NCBI GenBank assembly: GCA_016720345.1
Contig: JADKKV010000005.1
Span: 248,001-312,000, forward strand
From: Thermomonas sp.
Lineage (GTDB): Bacteria > Pseudomonadota > Gammaproteobacteria > Xanthomonadales > Xanthomonadaceae
Length of the DNA stretch: 64,000 bases
Reading direction: 5' to 3'
The position numbers were made by a program, and so were the translations under genes. Positions 43,931 to 54,430 of the stretch are shown in pieces (the stretch's first letter is position 1; every line of letters starts with the position of its first letter). Under the pieces are notes generated by a model. That model was given only the letters and a program-made list of their open reading frames with translations, was not told where the DNA came from and ran no database searches.

Positions 43931-44941
43931 TCAGGCGGGCCAGCGGGCAAGCAGTTTGAGCGGCAGCTTGGCGAGGCTGATGGCCTCGCCGCCGCGTGCG
44001 ACCAGCGCATTGCTGGCGGCGGGATCGAAACAGTTTTCGTCGGACTGGCCAACCGCGATGCCGCCGGCCATGGCCAGCGCCAGCGCGCGGTCGACCAGTG
44101 CCGGGTCGGCGCCGCTGAGCAGCAGCAGGGCGCTGTTGGCCGCGGCGAGCGCGGCGAACGTAGGTTGCCCCGCGCAGGCCGCGAACTGCAGCCCGGCCGG
44201 CGCGGCGTGGACATCAACGCCATCCGGGATCACGTGAACGGCCGTATTCGCCACCGGGTCGCCCGGCTGCGCCAGCACGACCGGCAGCTGGGTGGCCCGC
44301 TGCATCTGCCGCACCAGCTTGTCGTAATGGCCACCCTCGATGCGCTGGCGCAACAGGATCGGATGCGGGAATCCGGCCGGCAGTCCTGCAAGCAACTGGC
44401 GCACCGCATCCGGACCACCAATCCCGGCCGCGATCACGACTGCGCCCGCGGTTGCCGCTGCGGCGCGTGGATTGCCACGCGGCAACTCCGGCATCGCCGC
44501 GACCTGCGCCTGCAGGGCTTCCATTTCGTCGCGGAAGCGCGACTCCTCCTCGCTGGCGCGCGACTGCGGGGCGGCTGCAGGCGGCGCGCCCTTGGCACGC
44601 GGCAGCACGTCGTGATGGCCGTACAGCTTGGCACCGAGGTGGCGCGCCCAGCGCGCCGCCTCCCAGCCTTCGCGCCTGGCGGCGACGTCGGCGTCCTCGA
44701 ACATGATGTCCAGCGCCGGGTCGCCGAGGACCGCGTCGAACTTGTGCAGCGCCTGCTCGACGGCAGGATCGAGGATCACCAGCACCACGTCCGGCGCGGC
44801 GTTGCGCACGTCGCCCTCGCTTGCGGCCCCGGGGTCGAGCACCGCCGCGACCTCCGCGCCGGCGGCGATGATCCCGGCCTCGGTGCGCTCGCGTGCGCTG
44901 CCCGGGCGCGTCAGCAACACGACGCGCTTGCGAACGCTCAC
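43931..44941 (-). CDS. chpB: ChpB, CheB methylesterase-like protein with degenerate active site
   Basis: 336 residues from a GTG start that overlaps the chpA stop. The N-terminal ~110 residues form a receiver-like but degenerate region. The C-terminal CheB-like domain starts near residue 165. The catalytic triad of CheB (Ser in GASTGG, His in QHMP, Asp in the TGMGxDGA loop) aligns here with AAGIGG (Ser to Gly), LRQRI (His to Arg) and SGADPALV (Asp to Ala). The rest of the fold, such as [18 protein letters not shown], is recognisable. Methylesterase activity is therefore unlikely, and the protein may be structural or regulatory. No pilK/cheR gene is in the cluster. Confidence 0.82.
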   Translation of the reverse strand: MSVRKRVVLLTRPGSARERTEAGIIAAGAEVAAVLDPGAASEGDVRNAAPDVVLVILDPAVEQALHKFDAVLGDPALDIMFEDADVAARREGWEAARWARHLGAKLYGHHDVLPRAKGAPPAAAPQSRASEEESRFRDEMEALQAQVAAMPELPRGNPRAAAATAGAVVIAAGIGGPDAVRQLLAGLPAGFPHPILLRQRIEGGHYDKLVRQMQRATQLPVVLAQPGDPVANTAVHVIPDGVDVHAAPAGLQFAACAGQPTFAALAAANSALLLLSGADPALVDRALALAMAGGIAVGQSDENCFDPAASNALVARGGEAISLAKLPLKLLARWPA

Positions 44942-47900
44942 GACGCCGAACCGTCGCCCGTGCGTTCGACCCCGAGCAACTCGAGCACGTTGCGCATGAG
45001 TTCGACTTCCTGGTACGGCTTGCCGAGGTAGCGCTGCACGCCGAGGTCCATCGCGCGCTGGCGGTGCTTTTCGCCGGTACGCGAGGTGATCATGATGATC
45101 GGCACGTCGCGCATGCGTGGGTCCGCCTTCATCGCGGTCGCCAGCTCGTAGCCGTCCATGCGCGGCATTTCGATGTCGAGCAGCATCAGGTCTGGGATCG
45201 TGTCCGCCATCCGTTCCAGCGCGTCGAGGCCGTCCTTCGCGGTACCCACCTCGAATCCGTGCCGTTCCAGCACGCGGCCGGTGACCTTGCGCATGGTGAC
45301 CGAGTCGTCGACCACCATGACCAGCGGCACCCGGCGTTGCTCGACCGCCTGTTCCACCGCTTCCACGTCGCGCGGCATCGACACCTGGCGGCGCACCAGC
45401 GGCGCGACGTCGAGGATCACCACCACCGAGCCATCGCCCATGATGGTGGCGCCGAAGATGCCCGGCACCGACGCCAGCTGCGGACCGCCCGACTTCACCA
45501 CGATCTCGCGGTTGCCGATCACCTGGTCGATCGCCACCGCCGCGCGCAGGTCGCCGGAACGGACCAGCAGCAACGGCATCTGCAACTGGCCTTCCGCCTT
45601 CGCGGTGGTGCTGGCGCCGACGAGGTTGCCGAGGTCGTGCAACGCGTAGTCCTCGCCACCGTAGCGGTAGGCCGCGTCCGGCTTGGCCATGTCCTCGCGG
45701 GTAATCCGGCCGACGCCGCGGACCGATGCGATCGGGACCGCGTACTGGGTGTCGCCGATCTTGACGAACACCGCCTGGGTCACCGCCAGCGTCTGCGGCA
45801 GGCGCAGGGTGAAGGTGGTGCCATGGCCCGGGTTCGAGGCGATGTCGAGGGTGCCGCCGAGCTGGCGCACTTCGCTGGCGACCACGTCCATGCCGACGCC
45901 GCGGCCGGCCAGGCGGCTGACCGTTTCCGCGGTCGAGAAGCCGGGCTCCAGGATCAGCACGTCGAGGTCGGAATCGCCGAGCACCGCATCCTCGCGGATC
46001 AGTCCGCGTTCGATCGCACGCGCGCGGACCGCCTGGCGGTTGATGCCGCCACCGTCGTCGCTGACCTGCAGCACCACTTCCGAACCTTCACGGCGGACCG
46101 CGACCCGGATGCTGCCTTCCTCCGGCTTGCCCGAGCTGCGGCGCGCGCCTGGCGCTTCCAGCCCGTGCGCGACTGCGTTGCGCAGCATGTGCTCCAGCGG
46201 CGCGGTCATCCGCTCCAGCACGTTGCGGTCGAGTTCGCCCTGGGCACCGTCCAGCTTGAGCTGGGCCTGCTTCCCGGTCTCGCCGGCGGCCTGGCGGATG
46301 ACCCGGCGCAGGCGCGGCACCAGCGCATCGAACGGCACCATGCGCGTGCGCATGAGGCCTTCCTGCAGCTCCGAGCTCACCCGCGACTGCTGCAGCAGCA
46401 GGGTTTCGTACTGCCGCGTGAGGTCGTCCATCGACCCATGCAGGCTCTGCAAGTCCGCCGCCGATTCGGCGAGCGCGCGCGACAGCTGCTGCAGGGTGCT
46501 GAAGCGGTCGAGCTCCAGCGGGTCGAAGGTCGCGTCCGCGGTGTCGTGCTCGCGCTGGTAGCGGGCGATGATCTGCGCTTCGGTTTCCGCGTCGAGGCGG
46601 CGCAACTGGTCGCGCAGGCGCAGGTTGGTCTGCTCCATTTCCGCGGCGGTGTTGCGGAACGCACCCAGCTGCTGTTCCAGCCGCGAGCGGTAGATCGCCA
46701 CCTCGCCCGCATAGTTCACCAGGCGGTCGAGCAGGTCGGCGCGGATGCGCACCTGCTCCTGCGGCGCGCGCACGCCGATGTCCTCGTCGTCGCCGAAGCC
46801 TTCGGCCACCATCGGCGCCGACAGCGGCTTGAGCTCGATCTTCGCAGCCGGCGCGGGCACGAAGTGCAGGCCGTCGTCGGCGGCCTCGGCCACCGCGACC
46901 GGTGCTTCGGCACGGGCATTGAACTCGTCGATCAGACCAACCGGCATGCCGACCGCGCGACGCGCGGCGACGCGGGTGATCATCCCGTGCAGGCGGTCGA
47001 AACCGCGCTCGAGCAGGGGCACGCCATCGCGGCCGAGTTCGGCACGCTGGGCGACCACCGCTTCCAGCAGGGTTTCCATCGCGTGGCCGAGTTCGCCCAC
47101 CGGCATGATGCCGGCCATGCGCGCGCCGCCCTTGAGGGTGTGCAGTTCGCGCTGCAGGCCAACCATGGCCTCGCGGTCTTCCGGCGCGTCGCGCAGCTGC
47201 GCGAGCAGGCCATCGGACTGGTCGAGCAGGTCGCCGCCTTCCTCGACGAAGATGTCGATCAGTTCCGCGTCCAGCCCGCTCATGTCGAGCGCCTCGTCCG
47301 GATCCTCGGACGAGGTGGCGCTGGCCAGCAACGCCGCCAACGCGGCCTGTTCGCGGGCCTTGGCGGCAGCCGCCGTCTCCGCGAGCCGGCGTTCGGCTTC
47401 GACCCGCTCCGCTTCGGCCTTGGCCGCCGCGATCCTCTGGGCTTCCGCGCGTTCGGCTTCCGCGCGCGCAGCGGTGATCCGCTCTGCTTCCAGGCGATCG
47501 GCTTCCGCGCGTTCGGCTGCAACCCGCTCCGCTTCCAGGCGCTCGGCTTCCACCTGCTCCGCGGCAAGCCGCTCGGCCTCGGCCTGTTCGGCCGCAATGC
47601 GCTCCGCTTCCAGGCGCTCGGCTTCCGCCTGCTCGGCGGCAACGCGTTCCGCCTCGGCCTGCTCGGCCGCAAGGCGCTCCGCTTCCAGGCGCTCGGCTTC
47701 CGCCTGCTCGGCGGCAACGCGTTCCGCCTCGGCCTGCTCGGCCGCAAGGCGCTCCGCTTCCAGGCGCTCGGCTTCCGCCTGCTCGGCGGCAACGCGCTCC
47801 GCCTCGGCCTGCTCGGCCGCAAGGCGCTCCGCTTCCAGGCGCTCGGCTTCCGCCTGCTCGGCGGCGAGCTGCGCCGCTTCGATGCGTTCGGCTTCGGTGC

Positions 47901-50505
47901 GCGCCTCGTCCAGGCGCGCGGCTTCCGCGGCTTCGGCGATCAGGCGATCCGCCTCGGCATGTTCCGCGGCGACCCGTGCCGCTTCCGCCTCTTCGGCGGC
48001 GAGGCGTTCTGCCTCCAGCCGCGCCGCTTCCTCGGCGGCGAGGCGCTCGGCTTCGGCCTGCTCGGCGACCCGGCGTTCCGCTTCCACGCGCTCGGCTTGC
48101 AGGCGCTCGGCTTCCTCGCGGGCAACGCGCTCGGCTTCGAGGCGCTCGGCTTCGTGTGCCGCCTCGCGCTCGGCCTCGGCGGGGCTGATGAACGGCAGGC
48201 TCGACTCGGGCAGCGCATCGCGCAATGCAACCACCGAGGCGACCAGCGCCGCATACACCGGCACCTGCGCAGGCGTTGCCTGCAGGGCATGGGTGGACGC
48301 GCGCACCGCGTCGGCAACCTCGCCGATCACGGCGACACCGCCGGCATCGGCCGCCTCACCGGCGGACAGCAGGCGCTTGACGTAGCCCTCCGCAGGCGAC
48401 GTGAACGCCGTCACCGACGGCACTTCGGTCATCGCGAAAGCGCCGTTGAGAGTGTGGATTGCGCGCAGAAGGCCGTCGTTGACGGTGCTGTCGCCGGCAC
48501 GCGCCTGCGCCAGCCAGGCATCGACGGTTTCCAGGTGGCCGCCGACTTCGGCGCCAAGGATGTCCAGCAGCACCGGATCGACCTGCACCGCAACCGTCTC
48601 GGCGGCGGCAGGTTCGACCAGAGGTGTTTCGGCTTCGGCTTCGACCGCGGCCGCACTGGTGTCCGCCGTGGCCGCGGCCACGACTGCGCCCAGCAACACG
48701 TCCTCGCCGGCCGCGAGGCGGTCGGCAACGCCTTCCATCGCCGCCAGGTCCACGCTGACCGCGGCCTCGCCGCGCAACGCGGCATGCAGGTGCGGCAACA
48801 CATCGCGGGTCTGGCCGATGAAGGCGACCACCGCCTGGCTGGGCGGCCGCGAACCGTCCAGCACGCGGTTGAGCATGTTCTCGACGTGCCAGCTGAACTC
48901 GCCGAGGGTCTTGGCACCGACCAGCCGGCCACTGCCCTTCAGGGTGTGGAACACGCGGCGGATCGGGCGCAGCAATTCGGGGTCGTCGGGCGTGCGCCGC
49001 CACGGCGTGAGCAATTCATCGAGGTTGCCGATTTCTTCCTCGAATTCCTCCAGGAAGATCTCGCGGATTTCGTCGTCGATCTCGTCGCCGGCGCTGTCGA
49101 AACCGGCGCTGAGCGCCGGGGTACCCACCTGCTGGGCAACCACGTCCGGTGCAACCGGCGCGGCGTCTTTGGCGGCCTCGACCGCAGCGGCGGTGGCGGC
49201 AGCTTCGACCCTGGCTTCAACGGCCTCGGCTTCGGCAACCGCCTCATCGATCGCGTCTGCATCCCGCAGCGGCCAGTAGCCGAGCAACTCGAGGCTGCCG
49301 CGGGTCTTTTCGAGCAGGTCCTGACGCTGGCCATGCGGCTCGCGCAGGGATTCCAGGTAGTACTCCATGCCGGCCAGTGCATCGGCCAGGGTGTCCAGCT
49401 GGCGGCCGTCCGGGACCTGCAGCTTGCCGATCAGTTCTGCATGGCTGTAGCGCCGCAATGCCTCGAGGTAGCCGGCAGGCTCGGGCAACTGCAGCACCCG
49501 CATCGCGCCGCCGACCTCACCCAGCAGGCGCGGCACCGCATCCAGCGCGGCGTGGTCCCAATCGGTTTCGACGAAGGCCACGAACGCATTGCGCACTTCC
49601 GCGAAGTTGGCGACCGCTTCGCGCGCGAGCACCGCGATCACCTTGCGCGATTCCTGCGCCAGCAGGTTGTCGCCTGCGTCGTCGTCGCCCTGGCCCAGGC
49701 GCGCGACCTGGTCGTCCAGCGAATGGTCGATGTAGATCAGCGCACCGGCCACGTCCAGCAGGTCGGCTTCGTTCGCGGGACGCTCGCCGCTGGCGATGCC
49801 GTGCACGATCTTGCCCTGCTCCTGGATCAGGCTGCGGGCGGACTCCAGTCCGATCATGCCGAGGGTTTCGCCGATCCGGTCCAGCGCCTCCGCTTGCGGC
49901 TGCAGCGCGGCAACGTCGGCGAGGCCGGAGCGCAGGTGCAGGTCCAGCGCGTCCTTGACCCGCAGCAGGTCTTCCTTGAGCGCCGCGGACACCGTGTCCA
50001 GCAACGCCCGGTTGCGCCCGGCGAGGCTGCCGCGCGCGTGCTCGAGTTCGGCCTCGCTGGGCTCCTCCAGCAGGGACGGCAGTGCGTCCTGGTTGAGCGC
50101 GGCTTCACCGCGGGCCGCGCGCAGCTCGTTGAGCAGCGGCAGCAGCACGATCGGGATGTCGCGATGCCCGCCCTGCAGGCGCTCCAGGTAGTCCGGCAGC
50201 TGCACCACGCCGCGCATCAGCGCCGCGCAAGCCTCGTCGCGATTGCCGGTGGCGCCGCCCTGCAGCGCACCCGCCAGGTGCTCCATCTCCTCGGCCACCA
50301 TCGCCGGCGCATGCAGTTCCAGCATGCGCAGGGTGCCAAGCACCTGGTGCAGGTAGCCGGCGCAGGCGCGCATGCGCTCGCTGTCGCCGGGAGACTCGGC
50401 GAAGGCCTCGATCTCGATCCGCGCCTGGCGCAGGGTCTCGTCGATCTCGGGCTTCACCCAGCCGAGCGCGGTGTGGTCGATGGCATCCCGCAACGCCGTG
50501 GTCAT
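44938..50505 (-). CDS. chpA: ChpA/PilL, giant hybrid CheA-type histidine kinase
   Basis: 1855 residues. Central kinase of the Chp system controlling type IV pilus twitching. The N-terminal half has several Hpt-like units: degenerate ones ([12 protein letters not shown] ~52), then intact ones with [13 protein letters not shown] (~518), [11 protein letters not shown] (~683) and [12 protein letters not shown] (~1121). A ~285-residue Ala/Glu/Arg helix (~770-1055) lies between the last two. The CheA core follows, with dimerisation region, N-box [29 protein letters not shown] and [19 protein letters not shown] CheW-like domain ([19 protein letters not shown]) and a C-terminal receiver with [28 protein letters not shown] and YLGKPY complete it. 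Confidence 0.93.
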   Translation of the reverse strand: MTTALRDAIDHTALGWVKPEIDETLRQARIEIEAFAESPGDSERMRACAGYLHQVLGTLRMLELHAPAMVAEEMEHLAGALQGGATGNRDEACAALMRGVVQLPDYLERLQGGHRDIPIVLLPLLNELRAARGEAALNQDALPSLLEEPSEAELEHARGSLAGRNRALLDTVSAALKEDLLRVKDALDLHLRSGLADVAALQPQAEALDRIGETLGMIGLESARSLIQEQGKIVHGIASGERPANEADLLDVAGALIYIDHSLDDQVARLGQGDDDAGDNLLAQESRKVIAVLAREAVANFAEVRNAFVAFVETDWDHAALDAVPRLLGEVGGAMRVLQLPEPAGYLEALRRYSHAELIGKLQVPDGRQLDTLADALAGMEYYLESLREPHGQRQDLLEKTRGSLELLGYWPLRDADAIDEAVAEAEAVEARVEAAATAAAVEAAKDAAPVAPDVVAQQVGTPALSAGFDSAGDEIDDEIREIFLEEFEEEIGNLDELLTPWRRTPDDPELLRPIRRVFHTLKGSGRLVGAKTLGEFSWHVENMLNRVLDGSRPPSQAVVAFIGQTRDVLPHLHAALRGEAAVSVDLAAMEGVADRLAAGEDVLLGAVVAAATADTSAAAVEAEAETPLVEPAAAETVAVQVDPVLLDILGAEVGGHLETVDAWLAQARAGDSTVNDGLLRAIHTLNGAFAMTEVPSVTAFTSPAEGYVKRLLSAGEAADAGGVAVIGEVADAVRASTHALQATPAQVPVYAALVASVVALRDALPESSLPFISPAEAEREAAHEAERLEAERVAREEAERLQAERVEAERRVAEQAEAERLAAEEAARLEAERLAAEEAEAARVAAEHAEADRLIAEAAEAARLDEARTEAERIEAAQLAAEQAEAERLEAERLAAEQAEAERVAAEQAEAERLEAERLAAEQAEAERVAAEQAEAERLEAERLAAEQAEAERVAAEQAEAERLEAERIAAEQAEAERLAAEQVEAERLEAERVAAERAEADRLEAERITAARAEAERAEAQRIAAAKAEAERVEAERRLAETAAAAKAREQAALAALLASATSSEDPDEALDMSGLDAELIDIFVEEGGDLLDQSDGLLAQLRDAPEDREAMVGLQRELHTLKGGARMAGIMPVGELGHAMETLLEAVVAQRAELGRDGVPLLERGFDRLHGMITRVAARRAVGMPVGLIDEFNARAEAPVAVAEAADDGLHFVPAPAAKIELKPLSAPMVAEGFGDDEDIGVRAPQEQVRIRADLLDRLVNYAGEVAIYRSRLEQQLGAFRNTAAEMEQTNLRLRDQLRRLDAETEAQIIARYQREHDTADATFDPLELDRFSTLQQLSRALAESAADLQSLHGSMDDLTRQYETLLLQQSRVSSELQEGLMRTRMVPFDALVPRLRRVIRQAAGETGKQAQLKLDGAQGELDRNVLERMTAPLEHMLRNAVAHGLEAPGARRSSGKPEEGSIRVAVRREGSEVVLQVSDDGGGINRQAVRARAIERGLIREDAVLGDSDLDVLILEPGFSTAETVSRLAGRGVGMDVVASEVRQLGGTLDIASNPGHGTTFTLRLPQTLAVTQAVFVKIGDTQYAVPIASVRGVGRITREDMAKPDAAYRYGGEDYALHDLGNLVGASTTAKAEGQLQMPLLLVRSGDLRAAVAIDQVIGNREIVVKSGGPQLASVPGIFGATIMGDGSVVVILDVAPLVRRQVSMPRDVEAVEQAVEQRRVPLVMVVDDSVTMRKVTGRVLERHGFEVGTAKDGLDALERMADTIPDLMLLDIEMPRMDGYELATAMKADPRMRDVPIIMITSRTGEKHRQRAMDLGVQRYLGKPYQEVELMRNVLELLGVERTGDGSAS
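47556..47870 (-). repeat. 75-bp tandem repeats inside chpA
   Basis: Three consecutive 75-bp units at 47631-47705, 47706-47780 and 47781-47855 are almost identical at DNA level (units 1 and 2 appear identical; unit 3 differs at about one base). Diverged copies lie on both sides. Each encodes 25 residues of the type [20 protein letters not shown] plus LEAER. The near identity points to recent duplication or slippage, so copy number may vary between strains. Confidence 0.85.
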
Positions 50506-50582
50506 CGCGACGCTCCGGTAATGCCCCGCAACGCGGGGCGAGCCTTGACGGTGCTGTTCATCCGAACCTCGACGTCAGCGGA

Positions 50583-52598
50583 TCAGGCCGGCAGCTTGAA
50601 GTCGGCGACCGAGCGGCGCAGGTCGGCGGCGAGCTGGGCCAGGATACCGACCGACTCCGCCGTCTGGCTGGCGCCCTGCGAGGTCTGCGCGGTGATCGAC
50701 TGGATGGTGTTCATCGTCTGGGTGATGCCGGTTGCCGCGCTGGACTGCTGCGCCGCCGCGGTGGAGATGCCCTGAATCAGCCCGGACAGGTCCGCCGACA
50801 CCTTTTCGATCTCGCCCAGCGCGGTACCCGCGTCCTCGGCGAGGCGCGCACCGGCGACCACTTCCGAGGTCGTCTGTTCCATCGAGCTGACCGCTTCGTT
50901 GGTATCGGCCTGAATGGTCTGCACCAGCGATTCGATGCGCTTGGTCGCGCTGGAGGAGCGTTCCGCGAGTCGTTGCACTTCGTCGGCCACCACCGCGAAC
51001 CCGCGGCCTGCCTCACCGGCAGATGCCGCCTGGATGGCCGCGTTCAGCGCCAGGATGTTGGTCTGTTCGGAAATGTCGTTGATCAGTTCGACGATCGAGC
51101 CGATTTCCTGCGAGCTCTCGCCCAGCCGCTTGATGCGCTTGGAGGTTTCCTGGATCTGGTCGCGGATGCTGTCCATGCCGGCGATCGTCTGCCGCACCAC
51201 GCCCGCGCCGTTGGTCGCGATCTGCACCGAGCGCTGCGCCACCTCGGCGGAGTCCGCGGAGTTGCGCGACACCTGGTTAATGCTGGCCGCGATCTCGTTG
51301 ATGCGGTCGGTCGCGGAGTTGATCTCCTGCGCCTGGTGTTCCGCCGCCTCGGCGAGGTGCATGGCGGTGGCCTGGGTTTCCTGGGCGCTGGACGCGACCT
51401 GCACCGAGGTGTCGTTGATCGTGGTCACCAGGGTACGCAGCTGTTCCACCGCGAAGTTGATCGAGTCCGCGATCGCACCGGTCATGTCCTCGGTCACGGT
51501 CGCCTTCACGGTCAGGTCGCCTTCCGCGAGCGAACCCATTTCGTCCAGCAGGCGCATGATCGCCTCCTGGTTGCGGTCGTTCAGTTCCTTGGTGGTCTGG
51601 TAGCGCTTGCGCTCCGCGCTGCGGGTGCTGAAGTACAGGCCGACCAGCGACAGCAGGATGCCAAGGCCGGACAGGATGCTGACCCAGACGCCGCCGACGA
51701 TGCTGGTGTCCTTGAGCGAACCGAACGAGGTCACGCTGGCCAGCAGGCGCTGGCTTTCCGACAGCAGCTTGTTGGAGCCGGAGGCCAGCGCCGTTGCCGA
51801 CGCCTGCGCACCAAGCAGGTTGCGCGAACTGGCGTTGAGGGCGTCGAGGTCCTTCTTCATGCCCTGCCACAGGGTGAAGGCCTGGTTGAGCGGGGCCACC
51901 GCGCCGGCCGCGGTGACGCGGGCGATGTCGCCGCCGCCATTGCGCAGGCCGTTCATCGAACGATCGAACACCGCGGCGTCGCGGGCAAGGCCGTCCGCCG
52001 CCACCTGGGCACCGGAACCGCCGGCGCGCAATTCGGCGATGCGGCGGGCGATCGCCGCCGACGTCACCACCTGCTGCAGCGCGGTGAACACCTGGCCCGA
52101 ACCCGCACCGCCGGAGGCAAGGCCGCGCACCACTTCGTTCAGCTGCGCCTGCAGCTGCGGCATCTTCGCGGTCACGCTGTCGGCCTGGCCGGCCAGCGCC
52201 AGCACCTGCGGCTCCGCCGCAAGCAGCTGCTCGGCGCCCTTCGCCAGCGGCGTCCAGGTGTCGGTCACCGCCTTGATCGGGCCGGAGACCCCGGTGGCAT
52301 CGCCGAAGTTGTCGTTCAGCGACTTCACGTCGCCGTCGATCTGCTCCTTGGTCGCCTTGAACGCCTTGTAGGAATCGGCGTTACCCGACACCGCGTCCTG
52401 TGCCTGGACAGCGAGCCGCTGCGAGTTCACCTGCAGGTTCGAGGCCGCGGTACTGGCGCCACCGACGCGCGCCGCCTTGGTGGTGGCGTACAGGGTATTT
52501 GCGCCAAACACGACCAGCGACAGGATCAGGATCGCTGCCCAAGCACGCGTGCTGAGGTTTTGGCCCTTGCCGGCGACGGAATCCATCATAGTGCTCAT
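50583..52598 (-). CDS. pilJ: PilJ, methyl-accepting chemoreceptor for type IV pili
   Basis: 671 residues. Membrane helices at about 19-40 and 305-325 flank a periplasmic PilJ-type sensor region; a HAMP-like linker follows. The C-terminal signalling domain has the conserved hairpin tip [47 protein letters not shown]. PilJ detects pilin or surface signals and drives ChpA. With no methyltransferase gene in the cluster and a degenerate ChpB, whether its glutamates are modified is uncertain. It is followed by a 77-bp gap with a small CCCCGC/GCGGGG hairpin before chpA. Confidence 0.94.
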   Translation of the reverse strand: MSTMMDSVAGKGQNLSTRAWAAILILSLVVFGANTLYATTKAARVGGASTAASNLQVNSQRLAVQAQDAVSGNADSYKAFKATKEQIDGDVKSLNDNFGDATGVSGPIKAVTDTWTPLAKGAEQLLAAEPQVLALAGQADSVTAKMPQLQAQLNEVVRGLASGGAGSGQVFTALQQVVTSAAIARRIAELRAGGSGAQVAADGLARDAAVFDRSMNGLRNGGGDIARVTAAGAVAPLNQAFTLWQGMKKDLDALNASSRNLLGAQASATALASGSNKLLSESQRLLASVTSFGSLKDTSIVGGVWVSILSGLGILLSLVGLYFSTRSAERKRYQTTKELNDRNQEAIMRLLDEMGSLAEGDLTVKATVTEDMTGAIADSINFAVEQLRTLVTTINDTSVQVASSAQETQATAMHLAEAAEHQAQEINSATDRINEIAASINQVSRNSADSAEVAQRSVQIATNGAGVVRQTIAGMDSIRDQIQETSKRIKRLGESSQEIGSIVELINDISEQTNILALNAAIQAASAGEAGRGFAVVADEVQRLAERSSSATKRIESLVQTIQADTNEAVSSMEQTTSEVVAGARLAEDAGTALGEIEKVSADLSGLIQGISTAAAQQSSAATGITQTMNTIQSITAQTSQGASQTAESVGILAQLAADLRRSVADFKLPA

Positions 52599-52644
52599 GT
52601 TGCGACCTCGGCTTGCGTGCTTGGCTGGTGTGTTTGGCCGCCGA

Positions 52645-53484
52645 TCAGGCGGCGGCTTGGCGGAATTCGGGGGTGCGCGCCAGGCGCTCGAGGCTGAACA
52701 CGCCCCAGTCCTGGTCGTTGATGCGGTAGGCTCGATCGATGAAATACGCGTAGCGGCCCTCGGTCACCGCCGCCGCGTCGATGCCCTGGGCATCCACGAA
52801 GCTGCGCTGGCCGTACATTTCCTCGATGGTCACGGCGACGTCGCCGCCCGGCTGCCGCACCACCAGCACGCGCTGGCCCTCGTGCAGGACGGTACGCTCG
52901 CCTTCCAGGAACTGCTTGAGGTCGACCACTGGCAGCAGGGTGCCGCGGACGTTGGCGACGCCAAGCATCCACGGCTGCGAACCGGGGACCGGGGTGACCG
53001 CCGGCATCGACAGGATCTCGACCACCTCGTCGAAGCCCGAGGCCAACCGGTGCGACCCGATGCGGTAAGCCACGCCGCGCCACAGGCCGGGGGCATCGAG
53101 CTGCTCGGGCAGGCCGGCGACATGCGCCAGGCTGCGCTGCTCGTACTCGGCCAGGACCAGGTACGGCGAGCGCTTGTCGCGCGCGCGCAATTTCTGCTGG
53201 CGTGCCGGCTTGGCGGGTTTGGCGGGTGCGAGCTCGGCTTCGGCCTCAGGTGCGGGCGCTGCCTGCACGACGTCGGCAACCGGCGCTTCCTCGGCAATCG
53301 GGGCATCCGCCGGCGCATCTGCGCCTGCAGCCTCCACCGCGGCCGCACTTCCGGCTTCGACGTCGACCGCCGGCGCCTCCGCGTCCAGCGTCTCCGCCGC
53401 AACCAGGGACTCCACCGGAGCCACCTGCGCCGGAGCCGCCTGCTGCGGCTTGCCCTTGCCCTTGTTCTTGCCGCGCTTGGCCAT
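52645..53484 (-). CDS. pilI: PilI, CheW-like coupling protein with long N-terminal extension
   Basis: 279 residues. The CheW domain occupies roughly residues 105-270 ([21 protein letters not shown] ... [23 protein letters not shown]). The first ~100 residues are a Lys/Gly-rich start ([15 protein letters not shown]) and then an acidic Ala/Pro/Val/Glu-rich low-complexity stretch. Typical PilI proteins are ~180 residues, so the extension is unusual, possibly a tether or localisation signal. It starts 3 nt downstream of pilH. Confidence 0.9.
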   Translation of the reverse strand: MAKRGKNKGKGKPQQAAPAQVAPVESLVAAETLDAEAPAVDVEAGSAAAVEAAGADAPADAPIAEEAPVADVVQAAPAPEAEAELAPAKPAKPARQQKLRARDKRSPYLVLAEYEQRSLAHVAGLPEQLDAPGLWRGVAYRIGSHRLASGFDEVVEILSMPAVTPVPGSQPWMLGVANVRGTLLPVVDLKQFLEGERTVLHEGQRVLVVRQPGGDVAVTIEEMYGQRSFVDAQGIDAAAVTEGRYAYFIDRAYRINDQDWGVFSLERLARTPEFRQAAA

Positions 53485-53487
53485 CGG

Positions 53488-53853
53488 TCAGTGCCCAACC
53501 AGTGCGTTGATCCGCTCGATCAGGTCGGTCTCGCGCGGCGGCTTGACGATGTAGTCCTTGGCCCCCTGGCGCAACCCCCACATCTTGTCGGTATCGAGGT
53601 TCTTGGTGCTGACGATCAGCACCGGGATGTGGCTGGTATCGGCATCGCGCGAAAGCGCGCGGGTCGCCTGGAAACCGTTCATGCCCGGCAGCACCACGTC
53701 CATCAGGACCAGGTCCGGCTTGTCGCGGCGCGCGGCGGCGATCCCGTCCTCGGCACTGCCCGACGTCGTGACCTGGTGCCCGTTGCGTTCGAGCAACTGG
53801 GTCATGACCGCGGCCTCGGTCGGTGAATCCTCGATCAGCAGAATGCGTGCCAT
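53488..53853 (-). CDS. pilH: PilH, single-domain response regulator
   Basis: 121 residues, a bare receiver domain. Acidic pocket ILLIEDSPTEAAVM, phosphoacceptor Asp in LVLMDVVLPGMNGFQ, Thr/Ser in VLIVSTKN, Lys in DYIVKPPRETDL. In Pseudomonas PilH modulates pilus retraction and signal strength of ChpA; the same role is inferred here from synteny. Confidence 0.93.
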   Translation of the reverse strand: MARILLIEDSPTEAAVMTQLLERNGHQVTTSGSAEDGIAAARRDKPDLVLMDVVLPGMNGFQATRALSRDADTSHIPVLIVSTKNLDTDKMWGLRQGAKDYIVKPPRETDLIERINALVGH

Positions 53854-53871
53854 GCGTGCCTTACCCCCCGG

Positions 53872-54270
53872 TCAGGCGTTGACGTACGTGCGGATTGCCC
53901 CGAGCAGTTCTTCCCGCGTAAATGGCTTGGTGAGGTACTGCTCGGACCCGACGATACGTCCTCGGGCCTTGTCGAACAAACCGTCTTTCGACGAAAGCAT
54001 GATGACCGGCACGGATTTGAAGGTCTGGTTGTTCTTGATCAGCGCGCAGGTCTGATAGCCATCCAGGCGCGGCATCATGATATCGACGAAGATGATCTGC
54101 GGATCGTGGTCGGCGATCTTGGCCAGCGCCTCGAAACCGTCGGTGGCGGTGACCACGTCGCAACCCTCGCGCACCAGCAGGGTCTCCGCCGTGCGGCGGA
54201 TGGTCTTGGAGTCGTCGATGACCATCACCCTCAATCCCTTGAGGCTGACGTCCTGGGCGTCCTGCGTCAT
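53872..54270 (-). CDS. pilG: PilG, single-domain response regulator
   Basis: 132 residues. Receiver domain with VMVIDDSKTIRRTAETLL, phosphoacceptor Asp in IIFVDIMMPRLDGYQT, VIMLSSKDGLFD, and Lys in YLTKPFTREELLGAI. First gene of the pil-chp operon, 18 nt before pilH. The message would carry a hairpin leader (54296-54317) just before an AAGGGG ribosome site. Confidence 0.93.
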   Translation of the reverse strand: MTQDAQDVSLKGLRVMVIDDSKTIRRTAETLLVREGCDVVTATDGFEALAKIADHDPQIIFVDIMMPRLDGYQTCALIKNNQTFKSVPVIMLSSKDGLFDKARGRIVGSEQYLTKPFTREELLGAIRTYVNA

Positions 54271-54295
54271 GCGTTCCCCTTGATCCGCTGAGCGC

Positions 54296-54317
54296 CGCCA
54301 CGGGATTCGCCGTGGCG
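54296..54317 (-). promoter_or_regulatory. Hairpin in the 5' leader of the pil-chp operon
   Basis: A perfect 8-bp stem (CGCCACGG / CCGTGGCG) with a 6-nt loop lies 26-47 nt upstream of the pilG start codon, between the predicted promoter and the ribosome site. It might influence translation or mRNA stability of the operon. Confidence 0.4.
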
Positions 54318-54324
54318 CGGACTG

Positions 54325-54355
54325 CCTATATCCCAGTCCGTGGACGACCTGTCAA
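54325..54355 (-). promoter_or_regulatory. Probable sigma-70 promoter of the pil-chp operon
   Basis: On the minus strand a perfect TTGACA (54350-54355) is followed after 19 bp by TATAGG (54325-54330), or after 18 bp by ATATAG. Spacing is slightly long. It lies in the 160-bp divergent gap shared with gshB, whose own side has TACCAT at about 54409-54414. Confidence 0.5.
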
Positions 54356-54430
54356 GCGCCGCATTGCGTCACCCCGAAGATCGGGCCGGGTGCCCTGCTA
54401 CCATCGGCCCTGCATTCCCGGGAGCTGCCG

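Noticed and set aside
47631-47855. Tandem 75-bp units considered as a CRISPR array
   Set aside because: The units are contiguous with no spacers and are in frame with chpA, so they are coding tandem repeats.
44893-50775. A 1960-codon open frame on the plus strand opposite chpA
   Set aside because: It mirrors the chpA coding frame in very GC-rich DNA. Its translation is His/Arg/Gln/Gly-rich with no domain, whereas the minus strand encodes a full CheA-type protein.
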